From Bacteroidales bacterium (lineage in GTDB: Bacteria; Bacteroidota; Bacteroidia; Bacteroidales; GCA-2748055): DNA of 43,013 bases. A program made the position numbers and the translations under genes. The stretch covers positions 1 through 43,013 of the forward strand of contig JAIPBT010000040.1 in assembly GCA_021738565.1 (NCBI GenBank), written 5' to 3'. Below the pieces are notes generated by a model. That model did no database searches and had not been told where the DNA came from. It worked only from the letters and a program-made list of their open reading frames with translations. Positions 8,260 through 16,400 of this stretch are shown in pieces (position 1 is the first letter of the stretch; each line of letters opens with the position of its first letter).

Positions 8260-8301
8260 TGACTGTCCAGCCACCCGACTTTATTGACAAGCACTAATTA
8301 A
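8252..8301. repeat. 50-bp palindromic interspersed element, short copy A
   Basis: Perfect 10-bp outer arms TTAATTAGTG (8252-8261) and CACTAATTAA (8292-8301), with a second matched pair TGTC (8264-8267) and GACA (8286-8289) inside. The left part TTAGTGACTGTCCA and right part GACTTTATTGACA recur, with small changes, at 20653-20709 and in the elements at the right end of the window. It separates the CWC gene from the DUF4465-like gene within the B12 operon and could fold as a hairpin in the mRNA. Confidence 0.7.
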
Positions 8302-8331
8302 TCAATTTTAAACGAATAAAACAAGGAAGAG

Positions 8332-10746
8332 GTGAAACAGATTTCTTTAATTATTTTGACACTGCTTATTGGTCTTTCGTGCCTGATAGCACAGCAAAGT
8401 GTTCCTTTGCCCGCTGAAATGAATCCCGAAAGTGGTCCGGTGGTCCTGCAGGAAATTGAAAATATTTCTGCGCTTGAGGGCAGTGCACCTGCTTCCCTGG
8501 ATCTTACAGCCTACTTCGATGATCCTGATGTTGATCAGTCTCCCGTTTTCTCAGTAACGGTAAACTCCTTTCCGGAAGTAGCCAGTGCCGCGATCAGTGA
8601 AAACAACCTGGTTATTGATTATAAAGAACCCGGGCAGACAAATGTGGCGGTCACGGCTGCTTCAAACGGGCAATCTGTCACCATTGATTTTGTGGTCGGG
8701 GTCATACCGGTAATTACCGGTAATTTTGAAACGGCCAATTTTGATGAGTTGGTACTGGAGGAAAACAGCTACTGGAATGGTTCTGACGGATCGGGCGGCA
8801 TTGCATCCGGTCCGGCATGGTTTTATAATCATTACAATCCCGACTGGTTTTCATGGAACGGTTGGGCAGTTTCCAACGTAACCGACAACACTACCCCGGG
8901 ATGGGAAAACCAATATAGCGCCATAACCGGAGCGGGCTTCCAATCAGATGGAGCTTCAAATTATGCTGTCGGCTATGTTTCACCCGGCTCCGGAATCATA
9001 TTTAGCGATGGTCCCGCCCGCCAGGTCGCAGGTTGTTTTATTACAAACGCCACCTACACGGCGCTATCCATGAAATACGGGGATGACTATGCAAAAAAGT
9101 TCGGGGGGGCGGATGGAGATGATGAAGACTGGCTGAAGTTGAGCATTGAAGGATATGAAGGTGGGGTACTGACCAATACGGTTGAATTTTACCTGGCCGA
9201 TTTCTCCTTTGAGGACAGTACCAAAGATTACATCATTGAAACCTGGCAGTGGGTTGATCTTACTTCGCTTGGAAAAGTTGACAGCCTCTCTTTTATGATG
9301 TCTTCTACCGATGTGGGCGACTGGGGTATGAATACCCCGGCCTATTTTTGCATGGATAACCTGTATGCCTTCCCCAATCCGGATGAGCAATCAGAATATA
9401 TTTCAAAAGTTCACGAATACAAACCAGCTCCGGGACAATATATCAATACCGCCTGGGGTTCACCGCATGCTGCAAATACCCTTATTGGAGGAACAACCGG
9501 GTCGTTGAGCCTGGGCGCTTTTGGAGGATACGTTGTGTTTTCATTCGACCACCCGGTGGAAAACCATCCGGAAAACCCGTATGGCATTGATTTCACCATT
9601 TTCGGAAATCCAATGCCAAACTGGGCTGAGCATGGTATCATTTCAGTGATGAAGGATAAGAATGGCAATGGATTACCTGATGATACCTGGTATGAACTGG
9701 CGGGCAGCGACTACTTTTTCTCCTCCGTAACTAAAAATTACGAAATCACCTATACCAATCCTCACCAGGCCAACGCGGCGGATGTGCCATGGCAGGACAA
9801 CATGGGGAACAGCGGATTCATCAGCGCCGGCTCCTATCATACCCAACCCCATTATCCGCTGCACGATTCTTTCCCGGCCATCGACAATGATACATACACG
9901 CTTTCAGGCACACAACTTGCCGATCCAGTCGATCGAAGCAACCCTGAACAAATGTATTCTCCCGTGAAAATATTTGGCTATGCAGACAGCCGCGTCAGGG
10001 GCAAGCAACCTTATACCATACCTGATAACCCCTACACTGAAGAAATTGAAAATTCCGGCGGTGATGCGTTCGACATTTCCTGGGCAGTGAATGAAACAGG
10101 TCATTATGTGGATCTTGATGCAGTGGATTTTGTGAAAGTACATACCGCCGTGCTCTCTGAAGTTTCGTGGCTGGGCGAGATTTCCACTGAAATCACAGGC
10201 GCCGTGGATGTGGCCCCGGGAAACCTGAATGGACAAATGGATGTTGTGGTGATCGCGGACCTTCCCGATACCATTCGCGGAAACCAGTATCAACTTGAGG
10301 TATCTGCTTTTCACGGTGGTCGCAGGCTGCCCGGTGCCGTCATCCAATGGAACAGCAGCCTGGAAGGAGCGGAGGTGGATGAGAACAACCTGCTCCGTTT
10401 CAATACATCCGGAGAATTAACCCTGAAGGCAGTATTGGAAAGTGATCCTGACGTGGAAACGGTGGCAACGGTAGTGCTTGATTTTCACACCGGAAATGAT
10501 CGTGATCCGGGGAGAACAAACAGCAATATCATTGTATATCCCAATCCGGCCAGTGAATTTGTCGTTGTAAAAGGCGTGGGAGAAGGCCGGCTTCAGCTAT
10601 ACAGCATCACGGGAGAACTAGTGCTGAATCTTCCGCATTACCATGAAGGCAGGGAAATTTACATCGGAAACATGCCGAAGGGAGTCTATTTTATGAAGGT
10701 GTCCGGAGAAAGCAATGAGAGAATCATGAAACTGCTTATTCAGTAA
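8332..10746 (+). CDS. T9SS-secreted DUF4465-like protein, candidate corrinoid-binding surface protein
   Basis: An 804-residue exported protein with a GTG start (8332) preceded by a purine-rich AAGGAAGAGG. Signal peptide: KQISLIILTLLIGLSCLIAQ. Order: an Ig/cadherin-like segment (about 35-125); a DUF4465-like domain (about 130-345), recognisable by WFSWNGWAVSNVTDNTTPGW, GSGIIFSDGPARQVAG and the closing YFCMDNLYAF; a second surface domain (about 365-605) with FGGYVVFSFDHPV, DFTIFGNPMP and NGNGLPDDTWYELAGS; an Ig-like domain (about 620-720); and a T9SS type A sorting domain (about 728-804: NIIVYPNPASEFVVVKG to the KGVYFMKVSG turn). From memory, DUF4465 and this second domain recur in Bacteroidota B12 uptake loci, where accessory proteins such as BtuH bind B12. 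Its place between the riboswitch and btuB supports corrinoid capture; binding itself is inferred. The stop is 1 base from the btuB start. Confidence 0.82.
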   Translation: MKQISLIILTLLIGLSCLIAQQSVPLPAEMNPESGPVVLQEIENISALEGSAPASLDLTAYFDDPDVDQSPVFSVTVNSFPEVASAAISENNLVIDYKEPGQTNVAVTAASNGQSVTIDFVVGVIPVITGNFETANFDELVLEENSYWNGSDGSGGIASGPAWFYNHYNPDWFSWNGWAVSNVTDNTTPGWENQYSAITGAGFQSDGASNYAVGYVSPGSGIIFSDGPARQVAGCFITNATYTALSMKYGDDYAKKFGGADGDDEDWLKLSIEGYEGGVLTNTVEFYLADFSFEDSTKDYIIETWQWVDLTSLGKVDSLSFMMSSTDVGDWGMNTPAYFCMDNLYAFPNPDEQSEYISKVHEYKPAPGQYINTAWGSPHAANTLIGGTTGSLSLGAFGGYVVFSFDHPVENHPENPYGIDFTIFGNPMPNWAEHGIISVMKDKNGNGLPDDTWYELAGSDYFFSSVTKNYEITYTNPHQANAADVPWQDNMGNSGFISAGSYHTQPHYPLHDSFPAIDNDTYTLSGTQLADPVDRSNPEQMYSPVKIFGYADSRVRGKQPYTIPDNPYTEEIENSGGDAFDISWAVNETGHYVDLDAVDFVKVHTAVLSEVSWLGEISTEITGAVDVAPGNLNGQMDVVVIADLPDTIRGNQYQLEVSAFHGGRRLPGAVIQWNSSLEGAEVDENNLLRFNTSGELTLKAVLESDPDVETVATVVLDFHTGNDRDPGRTNSNIIVYPNPASEFVVVKGVGEGRLQLYSITGELVLNLPHYHEGREIYIGNMPKGVYFMKVSGESNERIMKLLIQ

Positions 10747-10747
10747 T

Positions 10748-12745
10748 ATGCAGAAACAACTCTTCATATCACTTGCATTTGTGCTGCTTCATACGGGAGT
10801 CTTCTCCCAGGGGATCAGGGATTCTGTATTTCATATCAGGCAGGTGCAGGTAGACGGAGATCACACATCTAAAAATGAGCCGGCAGGAATCAAAAGCAGC
10901 AGGGTGGATTCTTTGGTATTGTCAGAAAAAATCAACCTCTCCCTCTCTGAATTGCTTTCAGAAAACACCTCCGTATTTATCAAAAACCACGGCAGGGGAG
11001 CTCTGGCAACAGCAAGTTTCCGCGGTACTTCTGCCTCACATACCCAGGTGACGTGGAACGGGATCAATATCAACGCTCCAATGACCGGGATGACCGATTT
11101 TTCACTGATCCCCGTTTATATCATCGATGAGGTGAACCTGAAACACGGCACAGGTTCTGTTTCTGAGATGAATGGCGGACTCGGAGGTTCGGTCAATCTG
11201 GAAAACAAAGCAAATTGGAATAAAAAATTTGATGCCAGGTACATGCAGGCATTGGGTAGTTTCCACACCTTTGATGAGTTTTTTCAAATGGGGGGCGGAA
11301 ACAAAAAAGTACAACTGAAAACCAGGCTCTATCACAACTATTCCAGGAACAACTACCCATTCGTCAACCGTGGCATTGCCGGTATAAATCCCCTTACAGG
11401 AAAGATTGAAAACCCTTTGGATACCAATGAACACGCGGATTATAAAAAATATGGCCTGCTGCAGGAGATCTATTATCGCCCCAATACCCGTAATGTGATG
11501 GCACTGCGTTACTGGGGACAGCAGGCTGACCGTGCCATTCCCAGGGCAACCAGCTATGAAGGACCCAACCATTCAAACCTGAATCAGCAGGATAACAGAG
11601 ACCACAAAGCGGTACTCAGCTGGAAACGGTATGGAGAGGTATCGAACCTGAAATTGACCAGCGGATTTTCCTCGAAGCATCTGAATTATCAAATGATGAA
11701 CCATGTGTCCGGGCTGGGACTGATACCGGTGGTCCACTCCCTGAGCAGTCAGAACAGTCTGCTGAATCACCTTACATATACATATCAACCGGACAAGCAG
11801 TTTTCCCTGAAAGGGAGACTGGATATCAACTTGCATGATGTGGCTTCAAGGGATACGGTAATCAGAACAGGGTATGAAACGCAACGTAGTGAAGTGTCTG
11901 CAATGGTGGACTTTCAGAGAAGCTTTTACGACAGGATAAATCTTAATCTTATTCTCAGGCAGGATATAATTGACGGCCGGTTCATACCGGTGATCCCTTT
12001 TGCCGGTTTTGATATCAGACCTTTTATGAAACAGCAGTTTTTTATCAAAGGGAATATCGCGCGCAATTACCACATGCCTTCACTGAACGACCTTTACTGG
12101 CAACCTGGCGGAAACCCCGATCTGCTGCCGGAAGAAGGAGTAAGCGCAGAGCTGGGTGCAGAGTACAGCATGAAAAACAGGCATACTGAACTGAAAACCG
12201 AACTGACCATATTCAGGTCGAACATCAACCACTGGATTCTCTGGATACCCAGTTACAAAGGATATTGGGAACCGAGGAATGTCACAAATGTTTTGTCCAA
12301 AGGGATCGAGTTCAGTACGCTGCTTAACGGAAAGGTTGGCGCAATAAAATACCGTTTGTCCGGAACCTACGCATTGACCCGGTCGATAAATTATGGCGAT
12401 CCAAAAATATGGGGCGATGCCTCCTATGGCAAACAACTGGTATATGTGCCGGTCCATTCCGCAAATTTTTTCATTCACCTGGCACGGAAAGGATATTCGA
12501 TCACCTGGCAGCACAATTCCTTCAGTGAACGGTTTACAACATCCAGCAATGACGTGACAAGGCGTGATTGGCTCTACCCTTACTTTATGAATGACCTTGT
12601 TTTGGGAAAAGATTTTGCTTTCGATGGGTTCAGGGTCTCTGCACAATTGAAAGTATACAATCTTTTCAACGAAACATACCATTCGGTATTGTACCGTCCA
12701 ATGCCCGGAAGAAACTACATGGTTGTATTATTATTCAGGTTGTAA
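10748..12745 (+). CDS. btuB: TonB-dependent cobalamin receptor (BtuB-like)
   Basis: A 665-residue outer-membrane receptor with a signal peptide ending at GVFSQG. A plug domain (about 55-165) contains LSELLSENTSVFIKNHGRG, ATASFRGTSASHTQVTWNG and GSGSVSEMNGG-like turns, followed by a 22-strand-type barrel ending in an aromatic C-terminal strand (NYMVVLLFRL). It has no SusC-type N-terminal carboxypeptidase-like domain, which fits the vitamin or siderophore class rather than SusC. The ligand is assigned from the upstream B12 riboswitch and the downstream BtuG-like gene. TonB energises import into the periplasm; BtuFCD are not in the window. It starts one base after the upstream stop, and its TAA overlaps the next ATG (TAATG), so the three genes are translationally coupled. 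Confidence 0.88.
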   Translation: MQKQLFISLAFVLLHTGVFSQGIRDSVFHIRQVQVDGDHTSKNEPAGIKSSRVDSLVLSEKINLSLSELLSENTSVFIKNHGRGALATASFRGTSASHTQVTWNGININAPMTGMTDFSLIPVYIIDEVNLKHGTGSVSEMNGGLGGSVNLENKANWNKKFDARYMQALGSFHTFDEFFQMGGGNKKVQLKTRLYHNYSRNNYPFVNRGIAGINPLTGKIENPLDTNEHADYKKYGLLQEIYYRPNTRNVMALRYWGQQADRAIPRATSYEGPNHSNLNQQDNRDHKAVLSWKRYGEVSNLKLTSGFSSKHLNYQMMNHVSGLGLIPVVHSLSSQNSLLNHLTYTYQPDKQFSLKGRLDINLHDVASRDTVIRTGYETQRSEVSAMVDFQRSFYDRINLNLILRQDIIDGRFIPVIPFAGFDIRPFMKQQFFIKGNIARNYHMPSLNDLYWQPGGNPDLLPEEGVSAELGAEYSMKNRHTELKTELTIFRSNINHWILWIPSYKGYWEPRNVTNVLSKGIEFSTLLNGKVGAIKYRLSGTYALTRSINYGDPKIWGDASYGKQLVYVPVHSANFFIHLARKGYSITWQHNSFSERFTTSSNDVTRRDWLYPYFMNDLVLGKDFAFDGFRVSAQLKVYNLFNETYHSVLYRPMPGRNYMVVLLFRL

Positions 12746-13845
12746 TGATGAAAAAGAGAGCTGTACATACCATCATCCTACTTGTATTATTCACTACAGC
12801 ATGCATGGAAGATGAACGTTTGTGGGAGCTTCCTGAGTCTCAACGGATGCAAAACTCCGGGGTTTTCATTGTAAACGAAGGCAATTTTACCTACGGCAAC
12901 GCCTCTTTGTCTTTTTATGATTATGAATCCGCGGAAATACACAACGATATCTTTTATCTCACAAACGGCATCCCCCTGGGCGATGTGGCCCATTCAATGA
13001 ACGTGCGCGACAGCCTTGGATATGTGGTGATCAATAACAGCGGAAAAATATATGTATTTAACATCCACACATTTGCCTATGACGGAAAAATCACCGGTTT
13101 TGTCTCTCCCCGCTACCTTCATTTTTTAAACGATTCCAAAGCGTATGTAACCGACCTGTATGCAAAATCTGTTTCAATCCTGAATCCTTCCGAATACACG
13201 ATTGACGGAAGTATTGATGTAAGTAACAATGAAACAAACTACTACCAGCACCCGACAGAGCAGATGGTGCAGTACGACAAGTTTGTATTTACCAACAGCT
13301 GGAGTTTCGATAATAAGGTGCTGGTGATCAACAGTGAAACAGATGAACTGGTGGATTCCATTAGCGTGGTGAAACAGCCTGTATCAATGGTTATCGACAG
13401 GTTTAACAAGATCTGGGTGCTGTGTGACGGTGGTATTGAGGGGCATCCCTTTGGCAGGGAAACGCCGGGTATCGTAAAAATAAATGCCGCAACCCGGGAA
13501 ATTGAAAAACTGATCCGCTTCAAAGATGATGATCATCCAGGTGATCTGAAAATAAATGGCACCGGAGATACGCTCTATTACATCAACAGGCACGTCTACC
13601 AATTGCCCGTTCATGCAGATGAAGCGCCAAAAATATTCATCGAGAGCCCCCATCCGGAAAATTATTCCGGTGGATTTTACAGCCTGGGTGTTGACCCTTA
13701 CAATTCTCATCTGTTTGTTGCCGATGCCATTGACCATGTCCAACGGGGATTGGTATATCGTTATCATCCATCCGGAACTCCTGTGGATACCTTTAAAGTA
13801 GGTATAAACCCGGGAGATTTCTGCTTTAAAAAATTGAATAATTAA
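12745..13845 (+). CDS. btuG: BtuG-like surface lipoprotein (beta-propeller)
   Basis: A 366-residue lipoprotein: MMKKRAVHTIILLVLFTTAC gives a lipobox with the acylated cysteine at residue 20. The rest is a YncE-like propeller with repeated blades (GVFIVNEGNFTYGNASLSFYD, KIYVFNIHTFAYDGKI, KVLVINSETDELVDSI, GIVKINAATREIEKLI). The opening 'FI.NEGNF..gNasls.y' is typical of Bacteroidota BtuG proteins, which cap BtuB and bind cobalamin very tightly. Location right after btuB with overlapping TAATG supports the same role. The acidic stretch after the cysteine (MEDERLWE) could act as a surface-export signal for lipoproteins, which is an inference. It is the last gene of the operon; the next gene converges from the other strand after 73 bases. 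Confidence 0.85.
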   Translation: MMKKRAVHTIILLVLFTTACMEDERLWELPESQRMQNSGVFIVNEGNFTYGNASLSFYDYESAEIHNDIFYLTNGIPLGDVAHSMNVRDSLGYVVINNSGKIYVFNIHTFAYDGKITGFVSPRYLHFLNDSKAYVTDLYAKSVSILNPSEYTIDGSIDVSNNETNYYQHPTEQMVQYDKFVFTNSWSFDNKVLVINSETDELVDSISVVKQPVSMVIDRFNKIWVLCDGGIEGHPFGRETPGIVKINAATREIEKLIRFKDDDHPGDLKINGTGDTLYYINRHVYQLPVHADEAPKIFIESPHPENYSGGFYSLGVDPYNSHLFVADAIDHVQRGLVYRYHPSGTPVDTFKVGINPGDFCFKKLNN

Positions 13846-13918
13846 AGTCTGTGGCCAAAAATATTCGTTGATTTTTTAGTACCAAAGGAATAGTGGACAG
13901 CTTAATTCACAAGTTGTA

Positions 13919-14602
13919 TTATTCACCAAAACGGTAACCTATTCCTGATTCTGTGATCAACAGTTGTGGCTTTGAAGGATCATCCTCAATCTTTTTTCTC
14001 AATTGTGCCACAAATACCCGAAGATACTGGGTCTGCTCAAGATAATTATAACCCCAAACCTCTTTTAGAATATACTGATGAGTGAGTACACGTCCATGAT
14101 TTTTTGCAAACAGTTGTAGTAAAGAGAATTCCGTAACCGTAAATTTCAATAATTCATTGTTTTTCCTTACAACATGGTTTACCAAATCAATGAACAGGTT
14201 GCCAAATTTCATTTCCTGATTATCCGTTTTTGGATCTGCAGTTCTTAAAGCAGCACGAATTCTTGCCAGTAATTCACCGGTTCTGAACGGCTTCGTAAGA
14301 TAATCATTGGCCCCGTTATCCAGGGCCTTGATTATATCTTCTTCCGAACTCCGTACAGACAATACAATAACCGGCTTATAATACCATTCCCTGAGTTTTT
14401 TCAATATCTCATGTCCATCAATATCAGGCAATCCCAAATCAAGCAGAATCATTGAAGGATGGCAAGTGGCAGCATCAACCAACCCGGATTTTCCGTTCAC
14501 TGACTGAATAATCTGATATCCACTGGCAGAAAGCGTAATTTCAAGCAATCTTCTTATTTGAAGTTCATCATCGATGACCTGTATGATCTCATTGTCTTTC
14601 AT
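13919..14602 (-). CDS. kdpE: KdpE-type response regulator (OmpR family)
   Basis: A 227-residue response regulator. Receiver domain 1-120 with acidic pair D11/D12, phosphoacceptor D55 (MILLDLGLPD) and K104 in YLTKPFR. An OmpR-type winged helix (about 130-227) follows, with KFTVTEFSLLQLFAKNHGRVLT and the typical ending LLITESGIGYRFGE. The TEF-LLQLFA and YLRVFVAQLRKKIEDDP signatures are those of KdpE. It starts 11 bases after the kdpD-like stop on the same strand, so the two form an operon. No kdpFABC is present; the nearest potassium gene is trkH upstream in the same direction, so its target may be trkH or a distant locus (inference). Confidence 0.9.
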   Translation of the reverse strand: MKDNEIIQVIDDELQIRRLLEITLSASGYQIIQSVNGKSGLVDAATCHPSMILLDLGLPDIDGHEILKKLREWYYKPVIVLSVRSSEEDIIKALDNGANDYLTKPFRTGELLARIRAALRTADPKTDNQEMKFGNLFIDLVNHVVRKNNELLKFTVTEFSLLQLFAKNHGRVLTHQYILKEVWGYNYLEQTQYLRVFVAQLRKKIEDDPSKPQLLITESGIGYRFGE

Positions 14603-14613
14603 AAAGTAAAAAT

Positions 14614-16140
14614 CTACAGCTCATTTATATCAGGAATCACTGAAGGTATTTTAATTTTAAACGCTGCACCTCCCACATTTGAATTTTCTACTGTTATCGA
14701 TCCGTTGTGAGCCTCAACAAATCCCTTGACAATGGATAACCCCAATCCCAATCCGCCTGTTATACTGCCGTCAACCTTAAAAAACTTTTTAAATACATTC
14801 TTCAGCATGGCTTCAGGAAATCCCGGCCCCCTGTCAATTATTTCCAGGACCAGATATCCCTCAGCATAATTAATCACAATATCGATCACTGAATTCGCGG
14901 GTGCATATTGTGTTGAATTAAAAAGAAGGTTGTATAGTACATGTTCCATCAGGCCGAAATCTATCTTTACCAAAGGCATCTCCTCAGGAATTGAAACCTT
15001 TAAATCAAATGAATTTAATTCGTCTTTCAGATCATATGCCACATTGTTAACCAAATCGTTGATGTCATACCAGTCGAGTCGAACAGAAATATGCCCGCTT
15101 TCAAGCCTGGTAATATTCAAAAGATTCTCTATGAGTCTGTTAAGACGCAGTGATGCCGTGAAGATCTCTGAGTTTAATGCAATCCGGACATTTTCGGAAA
15201 TTGAGGAATTCAATATTGAATCTGATGCCCCCATGATGGTCGCCACTGGTATCCTGAATTCATGAGAGATTGAATTGAACAGCGTTTTATACAGGCGATC
15301 CGACTCATCCAGGAACCTGACTTTCTGTGCCAGTTCACCCAGAAACTCTCTCTCTAGCGCATTCGATATTTGCGTCAAAAAAGTATCCCAGTATGACCCA
15401 TGGTCATCAGGAAATGTCTCTTGTTGCTGAACCAACAATACTCCAGGGTTGATCCTGGTTCCCTTTAAGGGGAAAAAAGAACAATCCAGATCACTGAAAT
15501 TTTCAGTGTGTGCTCCGGCCTTTTTCAGATGTTGAAATACCCAAATTGCAGTGTATTTTTCATCTGATCCCAGTGATATCTCCCTTTTGAATCGGTCTGA
15601 TAAAACCAGTTTGTTGTTGCCATCCTGCAGCAAAAATACAGATTTCAGATTGAAATGGCTTTTTAACTCTTTTCTTGCCACCTTAAGCACTTCATCGATC
15701 CCGCTTGCTTTGGATAGTTCCTTGGTTAGCTGGAAAAGTGCGTTGGTTCTTTTCTCTCTTTCCCGGGCCAGCTTTTCCTGCCTGCGCACCCTGGTAGTCA
15801 GTACCCCATTTACTAAAGCGATAATAAAAAACAACGCGAATATGAGAATATCCTCTGTTTTTTCAATATGGAAAGTGTGGTGCGGGGGAATAAAATAAAA
15901 GTTCCAGGCCAGGGCGCTTAAAGTTGAAGCCAGTAAAACAGGGCCCACTCCCATGAAGGTCGACAGGATTGAAACTACAAATAAAAGAATAAAAGAAACG
16001 ACATGATAGTTCTGTGTGTCTGCCAGAGGGATGCAGATCAATGCTGTAATTCCAATAAGTAAAATTGAAAGTATGTATTGACTCACCTTTGAGTTAAATG
16101 TCTGAAACAAAAATATATGTTGATTTCTGGCACGATTCAT
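14614..16140 (-). CDS. Truncated KdpD-like sensor histidine kinase (DUF4118-GAF-HisKA-HATPase)
   Basis: A 508-residue kinase from ATG 16140 (a longer in-frame start at 16221 adds unlike sequence). Four closely packed helices (about 20-118: YILSILLIGITALICIPLA through ILIFALFFIIALVNGVL) match the DUF4118 membrane module of KdpD. A GAF-like domain follows (about 140-260), then HisKA with H293 in SISHEFRIP, the N box HVLYNLLFNSTQYAP, G1 IDRGPGFP and G2 GGLGLGLSIVKGF. Full KdpD (~890 residues) has an N-terminal Walker-type KdpD domain plus a USP domain; both are absent. The gene begins directly with the transmembrane unit. It should autophosphorylate and pass phosphate to the KdpE-like partner 11 bases downstream. 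The input it senses is unclear without the cytoplasmic N-terminal half. Confidence 0.87.
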   Translation of the reverse strand: MNRARNQHIFLFQTFNSKVSQYILSILLIGITALICIPLADTQNYHVVSFILLFVVSILSTFMGVGPVLLASTLSALAWNFYFIPPHHTFHIEKTEDILIFALFFIIALVNGVLTTRVRRQEKLAREREKRTNALFQLTKELSKASGIDEVLKVARKELKSHFNLKSVFLLQDGNNKLVLSDRFKREISLGSDEKYTAIWVFQHLKKAGAHTENFSDLDCSFFPLKGTRINPGVLLVQQQETFPDDHGSYWDTFLTQISNALEREFLGELAQKVRFLDESDRLYKTLFNSISHEFRIPVATIMGASDSILNSSISENVRIALNSEIFTASLRLNRLIENLLNITRLESGHISVRLDWYDINDLVNNVAYDLKDELNSFDLKVSIPEEMPLVKIDFGLMEHVLYNLLFNSTQYAPANSVIDIVINYAEGYLVLEIIDRGPGFPEAMLKNVFKKFFKVDGSITGGLGLGLSIVKGFVEAHNGSITVENSNVGGAAFKIKIPSVIPDINEL

Positions 16141-16400
16141 AGAATTCGATCTTTGCTGAAAAGTTCCTTTACAATAAACTTCATGGTCTGGTTTGCTTAT
16201 CCATCTCAAAGCTACAGACAAAATATGAAATTATTTCCGTTTGCAGAGGTTATTACAGTCGTTTATAAGCTTAAAACTGTTGACTGGGGGGCTGTAAAGC
16301 CTGGAGATAAATGCTTTCGCTTAAGGCGTGATACAGCCAGGGGATGTTATAGACAAACAACACATCTTGTCTTTCGACAGGATGGAGGAGCAAACACATT
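16141..16400. other. Gap between trkH and the kdpD-like gene with hairpins
   Basis: No gene is seen. Just after the trkH stop, reading the minus strand, an imperfect 8-bp stem with a GAAA tetraloop (16364-16383; ATCCTGTC and GACAAGAT) could form. It has no proper T-run, so it is a weak terminator at best. A wider pair GGCTGT (16290-16295) / ACAGCC (16333-16338) lies beyond it. These may partly separate trkH from kdpDE transcription. Confidence 0.35.

Noticed and set aside
9904-10347. 147-codon minus-strand frame inside the DUF4465-like gene, and similar long antisense frames in btuB, GH13 and ileS
   Set aside because: All lie fully inside well-supported genes and have no recognisable domains; they are shadows of the real coding strand.
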